A stretch of DNA of 64,000 nucleotides. Source: Pterobdella sp. o SKG-2022. Its lineage: Eukaryota; Annelida; Clitellata; Hirudinida; Piscicolidae. Location of the stretch: contig OZ038321.1 of NCBI GenBank assembly GCA_964035795.1, positions 1,866,244 through 1,930,243 of the forward strand. Direction: 5' to 3'. Each line of letters begins with the position of its first letter. Within the stretch, counting starts at the first letter, position 1. This document shows, piece by piece, positions 48,054 through 60,214 of this stretch. The translations under genes were made by a program, and so were the position numbers. The notes under the pieces were generated by a model. The model did not search any database. It saw only the letters and a list, made by a program, of their open reading frames with translations, and was not told the origin of the DNA.

Positions 48054-50809
48054 ATGGCCATGTTACTTTTGGACTATTTGCCGTTTTTTGAACATGATTT
48101 TTTGAAATTTTATTTTTGGTAGTTTTTAACTCTTCGTTGATTTTTTTATTTCTTTAATATTTGTTTTTCAGATAAAGTTGATGTTGCTTGAATGATTTTA
48201 ATTTATATAATTGTTAGAGGTATCAGATGTTTGTTCTTTAAATAAAAAAAAAAGTAGTTCACCAGCAGTTCTTGGCTAAATTATTTTTATACGCTCATTT
48301 ATTATTTAGTCAAAGTTTTTTAAAAAATCGTAAAGTTGAATAAATAACAGAAAAATATAATAAAAAACAAAAGTAACAATACTGAATCCTCATTTTGAAA
48401 TGTATTTTGAATTAAATAACGCATAAATGGGGCTAAAAAAATTTTTTTTCTCGCGTAATTTTGCTTTTTTCAGTGGGCTTCTATGCATAGAATTTCAAAA
48501 TCATTGATCAGGATGAATGATTATTTAAAGTTCAAAAAAAATCGAAAAATACCGATAAGAAAATTTTAGATTGAAAAGCTGGAAAAAAATCATTCTAGAA
48601 AAAAAAAGTTTTGTATTTTCAAATTTCGTTTAATATTATTTTAAATTATTTTTTTTGAGCTTTTGGAAGAATATTATTTTTTTTTTAGAGTTATTAGATC
48701 AACTTTTGTTTTTACTGTTTCATATAACCAGGGTTTTGGGGGGGGCTGACATTTTTCTTTTTTATCATCAAGATCAAAGCTGTCAGTGTTTTGCACTATC
48801 TTTTCACTATTGGCAAGCTGACTTTTTTTGTTTTTTATGACTTAATTTAAAATTATATTTAAACTATGTATATTTGTTATATTGTACATTAGATAAAGTT
48901 ATTTTCGTAAAATAAATTAATTTTAAATACTTAAAAATAATTATTTTTTCAAGTACTTGAGTGGTTCTTGACATTCGAAACTTGGGACTAAAATTTGAAA
49001 AATTCAAATCTTTGAGAATAAACAAAAAGATGAACAAACAAACATTTGAAAATGTGGAAAAAAATGAAAATATATATAAATATAATGCAAATAAATATTT
49101 TTTGCTGGAAAAAATAACTAAAAAGCACAAAAAAAAATGAAATAAAAAACAATCTTAATTTAGGAGGCCTTCCGAGTTTATCTCATCAGCAAGACTCGTG
49201 CTCTGCATTTTTCAGTTCTCGTATCTTTTTCCACTCATTCAAATAATCAAGCAAAGAGAAAAAGTCTATAAACGTAAAAACTATAAAAGTTTTGAAAAGA
49301 TCGATGGAAAGAATTGAGTTGAAAACCATATTAAATTGGTATTAATTTTTATATATTTTTATTGTATTAAGAGCTTGTTAGTAACCTGCTGATAAAACCT
49401 CTGTATTAAAAGCTTTGTTTCGATAAAATATATTTAAATACCTCAAACCGAGTGTTTTTTAAACATAGATTTGACTTAATATGAAATAAATGTTAAAAAT
49501 ATTCTTTATGAGAAAATAATTGATGTTATGAAACAATTTACAAAACTGAAATTGTATTTTGAAAACTAATTAATAATCTGACTCAAATTCAAAATTTTCA
49601 TATTCTCAAACTGAAGTAAAGCTTAACTAACATTCTTCCAAGTATCATTCAAGCAACTGGTAATAGTAATAGTTTAATAGCTTACATTATCAAGTAATAT
49701 AAAAGCTGGATAATCATTCTGTTTATACTTGTTTCTATCACTTATAAGGTGTAATCATGTTTTAGGTGTGATAATAGTTGCAGGTAATATTAATAGTAAC
49801 GTTATTATAAGTGTAAATATTATTCAAATAGAAGTATATAAGCCACGCTAGCATGGAAACGGACGCAAAACGATGATGAAATATATGGATATATTTATAA
49901 AAAACGCAAAATTTAATAAAAAACTGCTAATTTTTACTTATATAAAAGCAGTTATATTCATTTTGGATAATAGTAATTCTTATTCGTTTATTTCTAATCA
50001 ATATATTAATTTTCTTTACTGTTAACTTGAATTAATTTTTAATAAACATTTTTTAATGAAAACACATAATCAAACATTATCTTCATAAAACACCCGAAGT
50101 CTGCATGCAGAATGGAGGGTTTACGGCTGGCGGTGCGATAAAGCGTGCTGATCTCCTACTGATACCGCCTCTCTATCTGCAGATACCGGCCTATCTGCCC
50201 TAATTATGCCTTCTTGGTACTTTTTCGTGTCTCAGAATCTTCCTTTTTGATGAATATTTTTTGTTTCAAATGTCAGTTGGGTCTATGATTTTGGATGCTG
50301 GAAATGAGCTAAAAGACTTCAGATCCTATTTAACTTAATATAAATTGTTGTGAATAATTATCTTTCAAAATTTAAATCAGAAACAAGATGAAATTTTATG
50401 TTTTTATTGAGACGAAACCTTTCGATATACTTTTCACATCATCATTGGGTAACTAGATAAATTCTATTAATCAACTGAACGCCATTGTTTTTAAATTCAT
50501 AATGATAATAAGCTTTTCAAAACTCCATACTTTTTCTTTAGAAAACAAAAACTATTTATAATAAGGAATGCACTTTTTCAAAGCTCCAAATTGTTATATC
50601 AAAATTGTAGGTTTCAGCGTTTAAAATGCATGTTTCTAGAAATAATAACGAGGGGTTTCAAAAATTAAATTCGGTATAAATTCTATCGATTCAAATGAGT
50701 GATTTCAAAAACGGATGTTTTGGGACGAAAATTAGAAGTTTGGCTATAAAATGGAACTTTGTTAAAAAGTAAATCGTGTGTTGAAAAATATAAGTTTTTC
50801 GAGATTTAT

Positions 50810-50912
50810 CGACAAAAATTGACACTTTTTGAATAGCTTAATTAGTATACTACAAACGCGATTTGAATCCAAGCTTTCCGTAAGTTCAACTCACATTATT
50901 AAGTGTACAAAT
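50810..50912 (+). repeat. Local duplicate with a MITE-like piece
   Basis: The phrase gacactttttgaatagctt, then tactacaaacgcgatt, recurs at 51393-51446. Just behind it aagctttccgtaagttcaac resembles the 83-bp MITE-like family. Confidence 0.6.
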
Positions 50913-51392
50913 TTGTTAACTTTTAACCGTATTTTGATTTAATGCAGGGTGTGAATCAGTTCAGTGAATATTGCCTGAAGATTGACACAGTTTCCACAAG
51001 AAGTGAATTCTACACTTCTTATATTGTTGAAATATCACTTTCATTGATAGCTTTTTCAGAGTTATTGTTGAATGTTTCAAAAGTTTTTTGTTCAATTTGA
51101 AAGTCTCCAATAAAAGTTTGATAAGTCTAATTCAAATAGACTGAAAAGAGCTTTCATGCCAAAATTCAGCATTTTGAGGAAGTTAGTTATGTAATTATGT
51201 TGGATAATATGGTTTTGGAGAAATTATTAGGGTTTAAAAAAAAACTGGTTAATTACAATTTTTGCGAAAATTAGGAGTTAAAAGTTTGAAGAAACTTGGG
51301 GTTTACACAAAAAATGTCGAATATTGATGAATTTATTTTTAAAAGAGGCTGGTTGTGGAGTTATGTCGCATAAGTTTTCGGTGTGTATCGAC

Positions 51393-51446
51393 AAATATTG
51401 ACACTTTTTGAATAGCTTTATTAGCAAACTACAAACACGATTCATT
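51393..51446 (+). repeat. Local duplicate, second copy
   Basis: Repeats gacactttttgaatagcttt and actacaaacacgatt from 50820-50866 with a few changes. Confidence 0.6.
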
Positions 51447-51553
51447 AAAATGCTTGATTTAAATCGTTATTGTGATAATTGTTGTATTTGTATAATTTAT
51501 AGTTGTTATTCGATAGGCTTTGCAGTTATAGCTGAGTTCAAATAAGGATTCAG

Positions 51554-51642
51554 CAGAAGACTAGTAAACATGAAACTCCTGGTGCATAAGCCCGCAGAAG
51601 CCAAGTTTGATGTATACTCTGACTCATTGCAGTACAAATCTG
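51554..51642 (+). CDS. Candidate plus-strand exon, unknown product
   Basis: Eighty-nine bases lie between aaggattcag and TCTG|GTGAGT. The frame has 29 codons: MKLLVHKPAEAKFDVYSDSL, QYKS, preceded by RRLVN. Composition is markedly more GC-rich and mixed than the flanks. The ATG at 51570 could be a start if this is a first exon. Confidence 0.5.
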
Positions 51643-52878
51643 GTGAGTTGGCTGGGTTTTATTGTTTGGTAACTTCACACGGTTTCATTAGTTGATTAGT
51701 TGGTTGTCTTTTATTGAATCATTTTAAAAAAATTTCTAATAAAATTCAGAAAAGTTCTATTCAAATTGGATAAAAAATCAATACCAAAATGTATCATTTT
51801 GTGGGTTGTTTGGGAGTTGTCACAGTTCTTTCGAATGAATTATTGAGTTTATAAACCAATGAGTTTTATTTTCACTTATAAAAAAATTTCAGCAAGTAAT
51901 GGCTATTCTTGTTGAGCTTCGGAGAGTAAAATGAAGATTTCAGAAAATGGTTTAAATTTGGGGGATTTAACAATAGGTAAGAAATTCTAAAGTAAAAACA
52001 CTCGTTTAAAAATAACAAATACAATTTTTTAGAGTTTCGATAAAAATTGGGATTTTTCAATTTTGGGAAGAAATGGGGGTTTAAGATTTTGGGTGTAATA
52101 TGGGTGTTAACACACAGAACGTTTATTACTGACAATATTTACGTTTTTTAATAAAAATGGGTGATAAGTAATTAAAGTATATTCAAATAGGCAAAATTAA
52201 ATTTTACTTTTTATTGGTTTTGACTTGACAAAAGTGAATCTATGCAATATAAACAAACGCCTAAAAGTATAAAATTCAAAACGAAGGCAAATTATAGTTA
52301 ACTGAATCAAATATTATATTGTTTAAAAAACATATAATTTATCAAAAGTATCAACTTATTTTGGATAAATGCTCTAGTTTTCTTGCACTAAGGATTGGAA
52401 GGAATATTCATCAATAAAAGTTGTGTAAAGTCTCACATTTCATTATAAGAATTGAGTGAGTGTCCAATCAATTGTTGGACGTTTAGAAAATCAATTTTTT
52501 TAAGGATTTTTTTTTGACTTAAGATAATCTATTTTCTTTACATGGGAGGAATTGGGGCTTTTAGAATCGAAAGATCCTTCAATATACACTATTTTAACAA
52601 TTGAATTGATTCATTCCAAATAATTCATAAAATTTAATTTTAAAAGTTTTTTGTGTTAACCAAATTTTTATATTTTATTCAGGAATGAATCAATTGTGAA
52701 TAAAGTTTCTGGAGATTGACAAAGTTCTCACAACTACAAAATGCATTTCTTTTATGTTAATTTAGTGATTTTATTGAAGATTATTCAAAATTTTTTATTG
52801 AATATTTTGAAACTTTATTGGGTTTGAAAATCTTGGTTGAAATAAAAAAATGCCTAATTTAAATTGAAAAAAAAAATA

Positions 52879-53575
52879 AGGTTTAGGGTTGAAGTTAGGA
52901 TTAGAGTTAAGGTTAGGGTTAGGTTTAGAGTTATTGTTAGGTTTAGTTTTAGGTTTCAGATATGGTTAGGATCAAGTTTGTGTTGAGGGTTGGTGTTGGA
53001 GTTAGGGTAAGGGTTAATGTTAGAGTTAGGGTTAGGATTAGTTTAAGGGTTTAGATATGGTTAGGGTTGACTTTGTGTTGAGGATTAGGGTTAGGATTAG
53101 TTTAAAGGTTTAGATATGGTTAGGGTTGACTGTGTTGAGAGTTGGTGTTAGGGTTAGTTCAAGGGTTTAGATACGTTTGAGTTTGTGTTGAGGGTTAGGT
53201 TTAGTGCTAAGTTTAGGGTTAGGATGAAGGTTAAGGTTGGGGCTAGGGTTAGTTTGAGTGTTTAGTTACGGTTAGGAATGAGTTTTTGTTGATGGTTAGA
53301 GTTAGGGTTAGGGCCATGGTTAGTGTTGAGAGTTGGTGTTAGAGTTAGAGCTTAATTAGGTTTAGAATTAAGATTAGATCAAGGGTTTGGTTTAGAGCTA
53401 TAGTTAGTTAGATACGGTTAAGTTGGGTATGTGTTGAAGGTTAGGATTAGGGTCGGTGTTGAGATTAGAGTTAAGATTAAAATTAAGGTTAGGTTTAGGA
53501 TGAAGATTACTTCTAGAGTTAGTTTAAGGATTTAGATACAAATTGAGTGTTGATGATTAGGGTTATGTGAGGGTA
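52879..53575 (+). repeat. Degenerate TTAGGG-like minisatellite
   Basis: About 700 bp built from gttagg, ggttag and tttagg hexamer variants. A longer unit, gtttagatatggttagggtt followed by gtgttgagg, recurs at least six times. It is an interstitial telomere-like tract, not a chromosome end. Confidence 0.9.
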
Positions 53576-54755
53576 TAAGGACAGCACAAGGTTTTTACTG
53601 TTGCAAAGTTTAGCTTAATAGTTTTTTCAACATTTTTTTCAAATTCTCATAAGCTGATGTTTTTACCGTAAAAAATTCAAGTCTACAAAAGGACAGATGC
53701 CTCTAAAAAGATGCCTAAATATGAAAACACGTAAAATTCACATACTAGATTAAGTAATAATAATTTTTTTTATAAATATTGGTAATTCAAATTTTAAAAG
53801 CTAACAAAAGTCACATTTTGATTTTAAAATATGTTGCGCTTTTTTACACACCGCAAGCTCTAATTCGCAAACTATATTACCGCAAATTTACATTCTTGAA
53901 AAAACAATGTTATGACCAATCACCTTTTTAAGCCTTCAATACTAATTTTGTTCCATTCAGACATACAAATTTTACCTGTAAATGCAAGTTTTTGATTAAT
54001 TTCGCACAAATAAATGAAAATTTTTTCAATTTTTTGTGATTTATCGTTAACCAATCAAATATTTTTTTTAGATTGTTGCGAAATTGAAGAACACTTGATG
54101 AACACTTAATTTTTGATGCAGTTTCTTAATTAATTAAAAGTAAATATAATCTAAAGTTGTATCTAATATTAAAATAAATTTAATACTGAGTTCGAAGTAG
54201 TCATTCATGTCATAAATATCATTTTAACAGATATTTACTAGAAATATTAACAAAAGACTTGAAAGCTTTTAATACATCGCTATAAAATTAGTTTTAAAAT
54301 AAATATTGTATTTTTATAAAAAAAAACAAAACATATAAACATTTTATTTATTGAAATTGACATTTTAAAAAAATTTTATTTTAATTATTATTTTGTCACA
54401 TGAAAAAAATCTGATCTTTTAAAAATATTTAGTACAGCGCTCTTATATCTTAATACCTCTATGCAACTTTGCTTGAATTGTTAGATCAGTATTTTAAGTT
54501 TTAACGTTTAATATACTTTGATTTCAATTATTTTTTTGTTTTTTTATAATATTCAGTATTATTTACATGCAAACGTTGTAACAAACGAGTCTTTTTCCGT
54601 CATTTTAGCACTTCAAGTCTGTCTTCAGGTAACTCTTTAATGAAATATTTTTTACTATATTTCAAATTTTGAGTTAACAACGTTTTCAGAATTAAGTACT
54701 TGAGGATTTAAGTTCAACTTCAAAAAGCTTCATGCTATCATTTAGTTAAAAAAAA
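53576..54755. other. AT-rich region, no gene seen
   Basis: A LINE-tail-like phrase (gtacagcgctcttatatctt near 54433) is the only recognisable element. Confidence 0.45.
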
Positions 54756-54941
54756 GTGTTACAACTACCAGAAGAACCAAGTGTATGCAGGGGTTCTTGT
54801 GAAGGCATTCAGGCACTCAAACTCAATTTAACAACTGTTTTCGATGGACTGAGATCAACATCAACTTCACCATGTTATTTTGAAGAACCGCACAGGGTAG
54901 CCTCCCACACACAAACACCCCATTTGACCTGGGACATCTAG
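54756..54941 (+). CDS. Candidate plus-strand exon, unknown product
   Basis: Sixty-one open codons with normal protein composition: LQLPEEPSVCRGSCEGIQAL, KLNLTTVFDGLRSTSTSPCY, FEEPHRVAS, to a TAG. A donor CACAGG|gtagcc at 54896 would end it in phase 0. The acceptor is unclear (an A-rich run precedes). It lies 28 bp before the second copy of the dispersed repeat. Confidence 0.42.
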   Translation: MLQLPEEPSVCRGSCEGIQALKLNLTTVFDGLRSTSTSPCYFEEPHRVASHTQTPHLTWDI

Positions 54942-54968
54942 CTAGATTAATTAATAATTGGGATTATG

Positions 54969-55384
54969 AAATTAATGTTTTTTGTAGAGTATTTTTTCTC
55001 ATGACTTAGTGAATTTTTGATTGTATCATTTGATAATTCAAATTCAGTACTTTATTCATTAGTTTTCAAATTCAGTTTTTTTATTCTGATTTAAATTATA
55101 ATTTTCAATTTTGTAACTGAATTCATAAATTTTATTTCGTATAATTTTTTTAAAAACTTAGTTTTAATTTTATACTTAGATTCATAATTTGATTTATCTT
55201 CTACGTGCGTAAACAGAGTATTTCAATGCAATTCTTTTTTATTGAATAAAATATTTTAACTATTAGTATTCTATATATTTCCAAATAATAAACGAATAAA
55301 TTTATGTGCATTTTTTTAGCGCAATATTTAATTAAACGATTTTTCAAAAACTGAACAATTTTATAGTATATTAAACTTATAGAA
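54969..55384 (+). repeat. Dispersed 420-bp repeat, copy 2
   Basis: Near-identical to 42343-42767. Its right end is 17 bp from the stop codon of the minus-strand lysine-rich exon, so on that strand it would form the 3' UTR. Confidence 0.9.
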
Positions 55385-55400
55385 CTTCTGTTTTGCTGGT

Positions 55401-55584
55401 TCAGGCCACTTTTTTCTTTTTCGGTGTTGCCTTTGGAATGTGACCTCTTTTAGGTTTTTCTAGCAAGAAAGCGACTTTCTTCGGCTCTTTTTTGCTGGTA
55501 GACGTTGTGAATACTGTTAAGGTTTTGCTAGAAGAAAACTTTGATTTTTTATTGACTTTTGATTGATTCTTGTCTGTTTTTTCT
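55401..55584 (-). CDS. Lysine-rich terminal exon
   Basis: After ccattcag the frame is open for 60 codons to TGA at 55401. It starts EKTDKNQSKVNKKSKFSSSK and continues with TSTSKKEPKKVAFLLEKPKR, ending TPKKKKVA. KKVAF fits the RVxF docking motif for protein phosphatase 1, and PKKKKV resembles a nuclear signal. Both are motif-level inferences. Confidence 0.6.
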
Positions 55585-58310
55585 CTGAATGGAAAAAAGA
55601 TAGCGTAACTGTGGTGAGATTTTGTTAAAACTGTATTATTTCACAAAAAGCTACCCAAAATAAACCTACATTAAACTTTTAAGCAGTCGAATTTGTTGTT
55701 TATTCATGCATTTATATACATATTATTGTCGTTTCCATGCATCTTTAAATAAAATCAAAAGTGCACCCACAGTAGAGTAAAAACGATCAGAACACCCACT
55801 CCCAAATAAAAAACCTTTGTCAGTCGTGCTTTGAAGTTCTCTAAGTTTTAAATTAAGTGTCTACAAATATTCTTTGTTCAGTACTAAGGATTTGTTTCTA
55901 TTTAGTACTTGAATATATTTTTAAATTAATAATTATAAGCAATGAAATAATTAAAATATAAATTATATAAATAAATATATATATAAATTATATAAATAAA
56001 TATATATATAAATAGATAATCAAAATTAAAAATTTTCAAAATTCTTTCTCTAGATGAATTGAACTTATGGTTAGTTTTCGATAAAATCGTTAAATTATTT
56101 TTTTAGATGGATTGAAAAAATAAATTTTATTTTTAAAACCAGTTACTTCTGTGAGCATAGAAAGCCGAGCTTGGCATGGAGCCTAATGGGATAATGAATT
56201 AAACGTTATTTATTGCTAATATAAGAATAATAATTACTCTCGTATGATGAAAATTCAAATTTATAGTTATCAAAATACATTTTAACTATAAAAAATAAAA
56301 TCAATATATTAATGCATTTCTCGGTAAAGGACATCAAATAATTACACAAAAGTAGAGATTTTTAACTAATGGTTATAGGCATTTGTAATTAAAAAAAACG
56401 TTAAAATCGCCCAACTTTTAACGAAATGTAGATCGCAAATTATTATTTCTGAATCTCTCTGGCATGCTAACAAACTATAATATTTGTCAGTTTGGTTCCT
56501 CGAACCACATGAGATATTCAAAAAACAAGGCACATCCCAGCAATCTTGCGTAGTATCATTTGTTTTTATCTCGCCCACCACTTGTACCCCAAAACTCTCT
56601 AGATTTTCTGTGTACGCTATCGTGCCAGGGTTTTCCTCATTTACTGATATTCTAGAGCAGGTTTTGTTATCGTCATCAGTGAGGAATGATAGATCTCCGT
56701 TGATGTAGTTGAAGGACGTGTAGACATTTTCGTAAATGTCTCCGCCTTTTTCACATGATTATAACATTAATCAGTAGAAAATATTAAATAAAGAATTCAA
56801 AGTAAAACCCTCAAATTAATGGCCCAAATAATGTGTTAGTTTTCAATACAATACAATAGATGCTCTATTGAATAGAAAATGCTCATAATGAGAAAAAGTT
56901 GAAGGTATTTAATATTAAACAACCACAATAAAATACCCGTTGCTAGATCATTTTGAGAAAAATGATAGAATATGATATAGAAGTGTGTATATACAATAGA
57001 ATCGGAATGCATTTTACTGTTTTTGTATGTGACGTTTGCAACATATTTTCACTGTTATTAATTCATTTATAAAGTGCTTTTTTATCTAGGTTTGCTAAAA
57101 AGGCTTTGAAAAGTACTAGGACAAGTAATGCGGCTTATAAATATCTATATAAAAAGGATTTTTGAAAATGTTTAAAAGAATATGAAAAACGAAGATTGGA
57201 CGGAAAAGAATTTTATAGAGAAGAAGAGATTTGAGCCAGGCTGATGCAGCCATAAACCAGAATTCAAAGACCTGAGAGAATCATGAGTCTTTCTGATAGA
57301 AAAAATCTCATGTAAATGAACCGGTCAATTGAACTGTAGAATATTAGCAGTGGGCTTTTTGTACGACCGACAACCAATGAAGGCAATCGAGGCAAGCGTG
57401 AGGTGAAAAACAGTAATCGGTCCCAAGGGTAGTTTTTGGCAGCATAGGACGAAGAAGTACATACTGGGTTGTATATGTCTAACTATTTAGTCTGCGAGCA
57501 TGAACTTTGAACACACGTTCTGAAACTTTCTTTCCACTCTACTCAAATCTTTTCCATTCTCCTATTTTCTAGGTAAATTTTTCCAAAACTACATTTGTCT
57601 CAGTGCGTGGCAACACTGCATGAATAGCGCTCTATAAAATAAATTATTAATATTTATACTACGAGTTTCTAGAGTGGTTGACGTCATTGTAGATTATGAC
57701 GACCCCAAATAAAATTATATAGTTGAAATGATTACTTTGAGATTTAATGAGAAAATGAATCAAGTTCAAAGATCTTTTATTCAATAACTAACATTAATTG
57801 CTTGGATGCTTGTCTAGGTGAAATATCGAATGGACTTCATATAAGTTAGTATGGTGTAATAAATAACTAATGAAATGGTTAAATAAATATATTAACACAG
57901 AAAATCATAGAATTTTTCAAATAAGCTTTTTTTACCAAAGTGTGGTGCTTAAAACATGAAAAATCTAAACTCAATAACGGCCCTTATTATAAGTAACATG
58001 TCCAATATTAGGACAATAGATAAGGTTTGGATTCAATGGTACTGAATGGTTTCAGGAAACTTAAAATTAACTGCTTGGATTTTATAAGACAACATTAACT
58101 AACATACTGATAAGAGGATCGTTTTAATGACCAAAAAATCACTCTAGAAGATTTATATTGAAGACTGGGTAATAATTGTCTCGTATAGTTAACCAAAATG
58201 TTATGAACGTAGAAACAATCTTAAACATTCCTATTCTTAAAAGCTTTTCCTAAGGTGAACTTAAGTATTCACTTACCTCGATATTGTATTTTTCTATAAA
58301 GCTTCCAACT
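55401..58310 (-). CDS. Candidate single-pass membrane protein (partial gene model)
   Basis: Four minus-strand exon candidates: 58310-58277 (VGSFIEKYNIE), 56745-56423 (ectodomain), about 55840-55771 (transmembrane) and 55584-55401 (lysine-rich tail with stop). The last two join in phase. The first two do not, so at least one exon is missing. The ectodomain exon has six cysteines and several Asn-glycosylation motifs. The phrase LSFLTDDDNKTCSRI recalls the LTDGDNxTC motif of galactose-binding-like receptor ectodomains, but this is only a resemblance. No family is assigned. Confidence 0.4.
55771..55840 (-). CDS. Transmembrane exon
   Basis: The frame reads FKARLTKVFYLGVGVLIVFT and LL, one hydrophobic helix after a basic stretch. 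The CTACT|GTGGGT donor leaves phase 2, exactly what the lysine-rich exon needs. The acceptor could be 55841 (acttag) or a later AG. Confidence 0.5.
56423..56745 (-). CDS. Cysteine-containing ectodomain exon
   Basis: The frame is open for about 107 codons: GDIYENVYTSFNYINGDLSF, LTDDDNKTCSRISVNEENPG, TIAYTENLESFGVQVVGEIK, TNDTTQDCWDVPCFLNISCG, CQRDSEIIICDLHF. The donor TTC|gttaaa or AAAA|gttggg is undecided and the acceptor (gtgaaaaag) lacks pyrimidines. Confidence 0.55.
57230..57655 (+). mobile_element. Probable retroelement fragment
   Basis: A GC-richer block ending in gaatagcgctctataaaata and aattatt, the 3'-end style of the LINE and SINE copies in this window. No open frame is kept. Confidence 0.35.
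57656..58276. other. AT-rich region, no gene seen
   Basis: Nothing recognised on either strand. Confidence 0.45.
58277..58310 (-). CDS. Short candidate exon
   Basis: Thirty-four bases between attattattcag and CGAG|GTAAGTG, a full-consensus donor. The frame is VGSFIEKYNIE, phase 2 in and 0 out. Confidence 0.4.
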
Positions 58311-58780
58311 CTGAATAATAATGCTTTTAATAAGGATTCTGGTTTATATTATCGATAAAAGCTTTAGAAATCAAAATTTTCTATCAGGTCAACCACCGGT
58401 TTCAGTTTGCAATAAAGATACCAAGACAGTGCAATTGTTATCAATACAATATTGAAAAAAAAACTCAAAATACTTCAAATATATGATTGTGACAAAAAAT
58501 CATTTCAGACAAATGCTATGGCGTATTGAAAACCCACGATTTACAATGACTTATATAGAAGAAAAGTGGTTTATAAAATGACGTTATATGATGGCATTTA
58601 AATAAAAGGCTTTTTAACTAAAACCTCGGTGCTTTGGATAACTTTTGTGCAGCGTTTTCTTGTTTATATGGTTTTCAAAATCACAGTTGGATACATAACT
58701 CGGCTATTTTTTGTGTTCCCATGTGGCAAAATAATATTAATTTTCAATCAATCAATAATAATGATAACAACAATAATAAC

Positions 58781-58786
<6 letters not shown>

Positions 58787-58856
<70 letters not shown>
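58787..58856 (+). repeat. (CTA)n microsatellite
   Basis: About 23 CTA units between AAC/AAT-rich stretches. Confidence 0.93.
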
Positions 58857-58892
58857 ATAATAATAATAATAAAAATGAAAACAATAATAATA

Positions 58893-58937
58893 GAAAAGCT
58901 TTGTACTTGACAAAATTACCTTTAGTGTTCAAATAAT
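58893..58937 (+). mobile_element. Mariner-type MITE, right terminal repeat only
   Basis: The text gaaaagctttgtacttgaca, then acctttagtgttcaaataat, matches the right end of the element at 33982-34142. Confidence 0.7.
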
Positions 58938-59442
58938 TTTCAATAATAATAGTAATAAAAAAACGTGAGACAAAAATGTTAACAAGCCGTTGTGCAGTCT
59001 GTAATGTAAGTATAGAGATAAAAATTGCACGTTGGAAATATGACTTGGAAAATATAGTACTAGTCATAATACTATATACATGACCAACAGAATCCCTGGG
59101 GATGGTAACTGTTGAGAGAAGATGGGAGTATGGGGGTAGAATGAAGATGACAATCAAGTTGATGTATCAACATTTTAAAGTGATGTTGAAAAACTCGTAA
59201 AAAAATTTTAAAAAATAATTTCTTATCAATTGTTGAAGGCACAAAAACTTCAAGTTAAATAAGAGCCAGAACTGATAAAAAAACGAATATTTGGAACACA
59301 TAAAAATGGATCTAAAGCAGACTCGAAGGCGTAATATTTCTATAATAGAAATGCTTAATCTTTCCTCATATCACATTCAAAAAAATTAAACTTATAATAT
59401 TAAGCGCTTCAGGTTAAGAATCAACTTATATGCCTAGTCTTA

Positions 59443-59613
59443 TGTAATTTAACGCGGTATTTATAAAGCGCTTTTCCTTATAGATCAAAGCGCATGATAC
59501 AAATTTAATGTAGCGAAAACACACTGTGGAACAAGTGCTAATTGTCGGCCCACGCGGGATCGAACCCGGTAACTTCAGATAATTAGTCTAGTGCTCAACC
59601 ATTTGAGCAATAT
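59443..59613 (-). mobile_element. tRNA-derived SINE
   Basis: On the minus strand a tRNA-like head (59613-59544) has an A box attgctcaaatggttgagc, the arm tagactaattatct and a B box ggttcgatccc. It shares this head with 18132-18208. A body of 100 bp follows and ends in aaaagcgctttataaatacc and gcgttaaatta, an L2-style tail. The tail fragment at 16664-16697 is the same family. Confidence 0.72.
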
Positions 59614-60214
59614 GATATAAATAACGTTTCAAACTGTGATGATATGAAATTATACCAACCAATAGGGATTAAGTTGCGCAATCATTAGGTCCAATAAGCG
59701 TATACTTCATGTCTAAAAATAGATATCTAATAATAAAAAGAATAATAAATTAGAAATGATGAATCTGAGATTCACAAAAAAGAACACGACAAAATCAAAT
59801 ATGATATGAAACGAAGGAAAAGTTTGAATCACGAAACGGTAACAGATGACCTTGAAAATACTGGAAAAAACCAATAATAATAAAAAAAACATTAGAAAAA
59901 AACGTAAATAAAATAAATAGATGAAAAAATTATCGGACAAAAAAACCAAAAAATTAAACCACTTTTCTGGTCATCAAAGCTTTTTTAGACATCTCTTAAA
60001 ATTAATTTAACAAGGGTTTTCGCATGCGCCGATTATATCATAATTGAAATTATCATTCATATTAATATTATTATTGTAGGTAGTATTTTTAGTATTATTA
60101 TTATCATTACAGGCAGTCTTATCATCAGTATTATTATAATTATAACATGCAGTGCTATTAGTGTTTCTGATGAAATTAATTCTTTTAATTAATTAAATTT
60201 CAAATTTATTGCAG

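Larger units (their letters stand above)
46824..51553. other. AT-rich region with two GC-richer islands
   Basis: Islands at 47959-48075 and 50096-50225 stand out. The second (ggcggtgcgataaagcgtgc) has no open frame. A 55-bp local duplication starts at 50810. The rest shows nothing. Confidence 0.4.
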
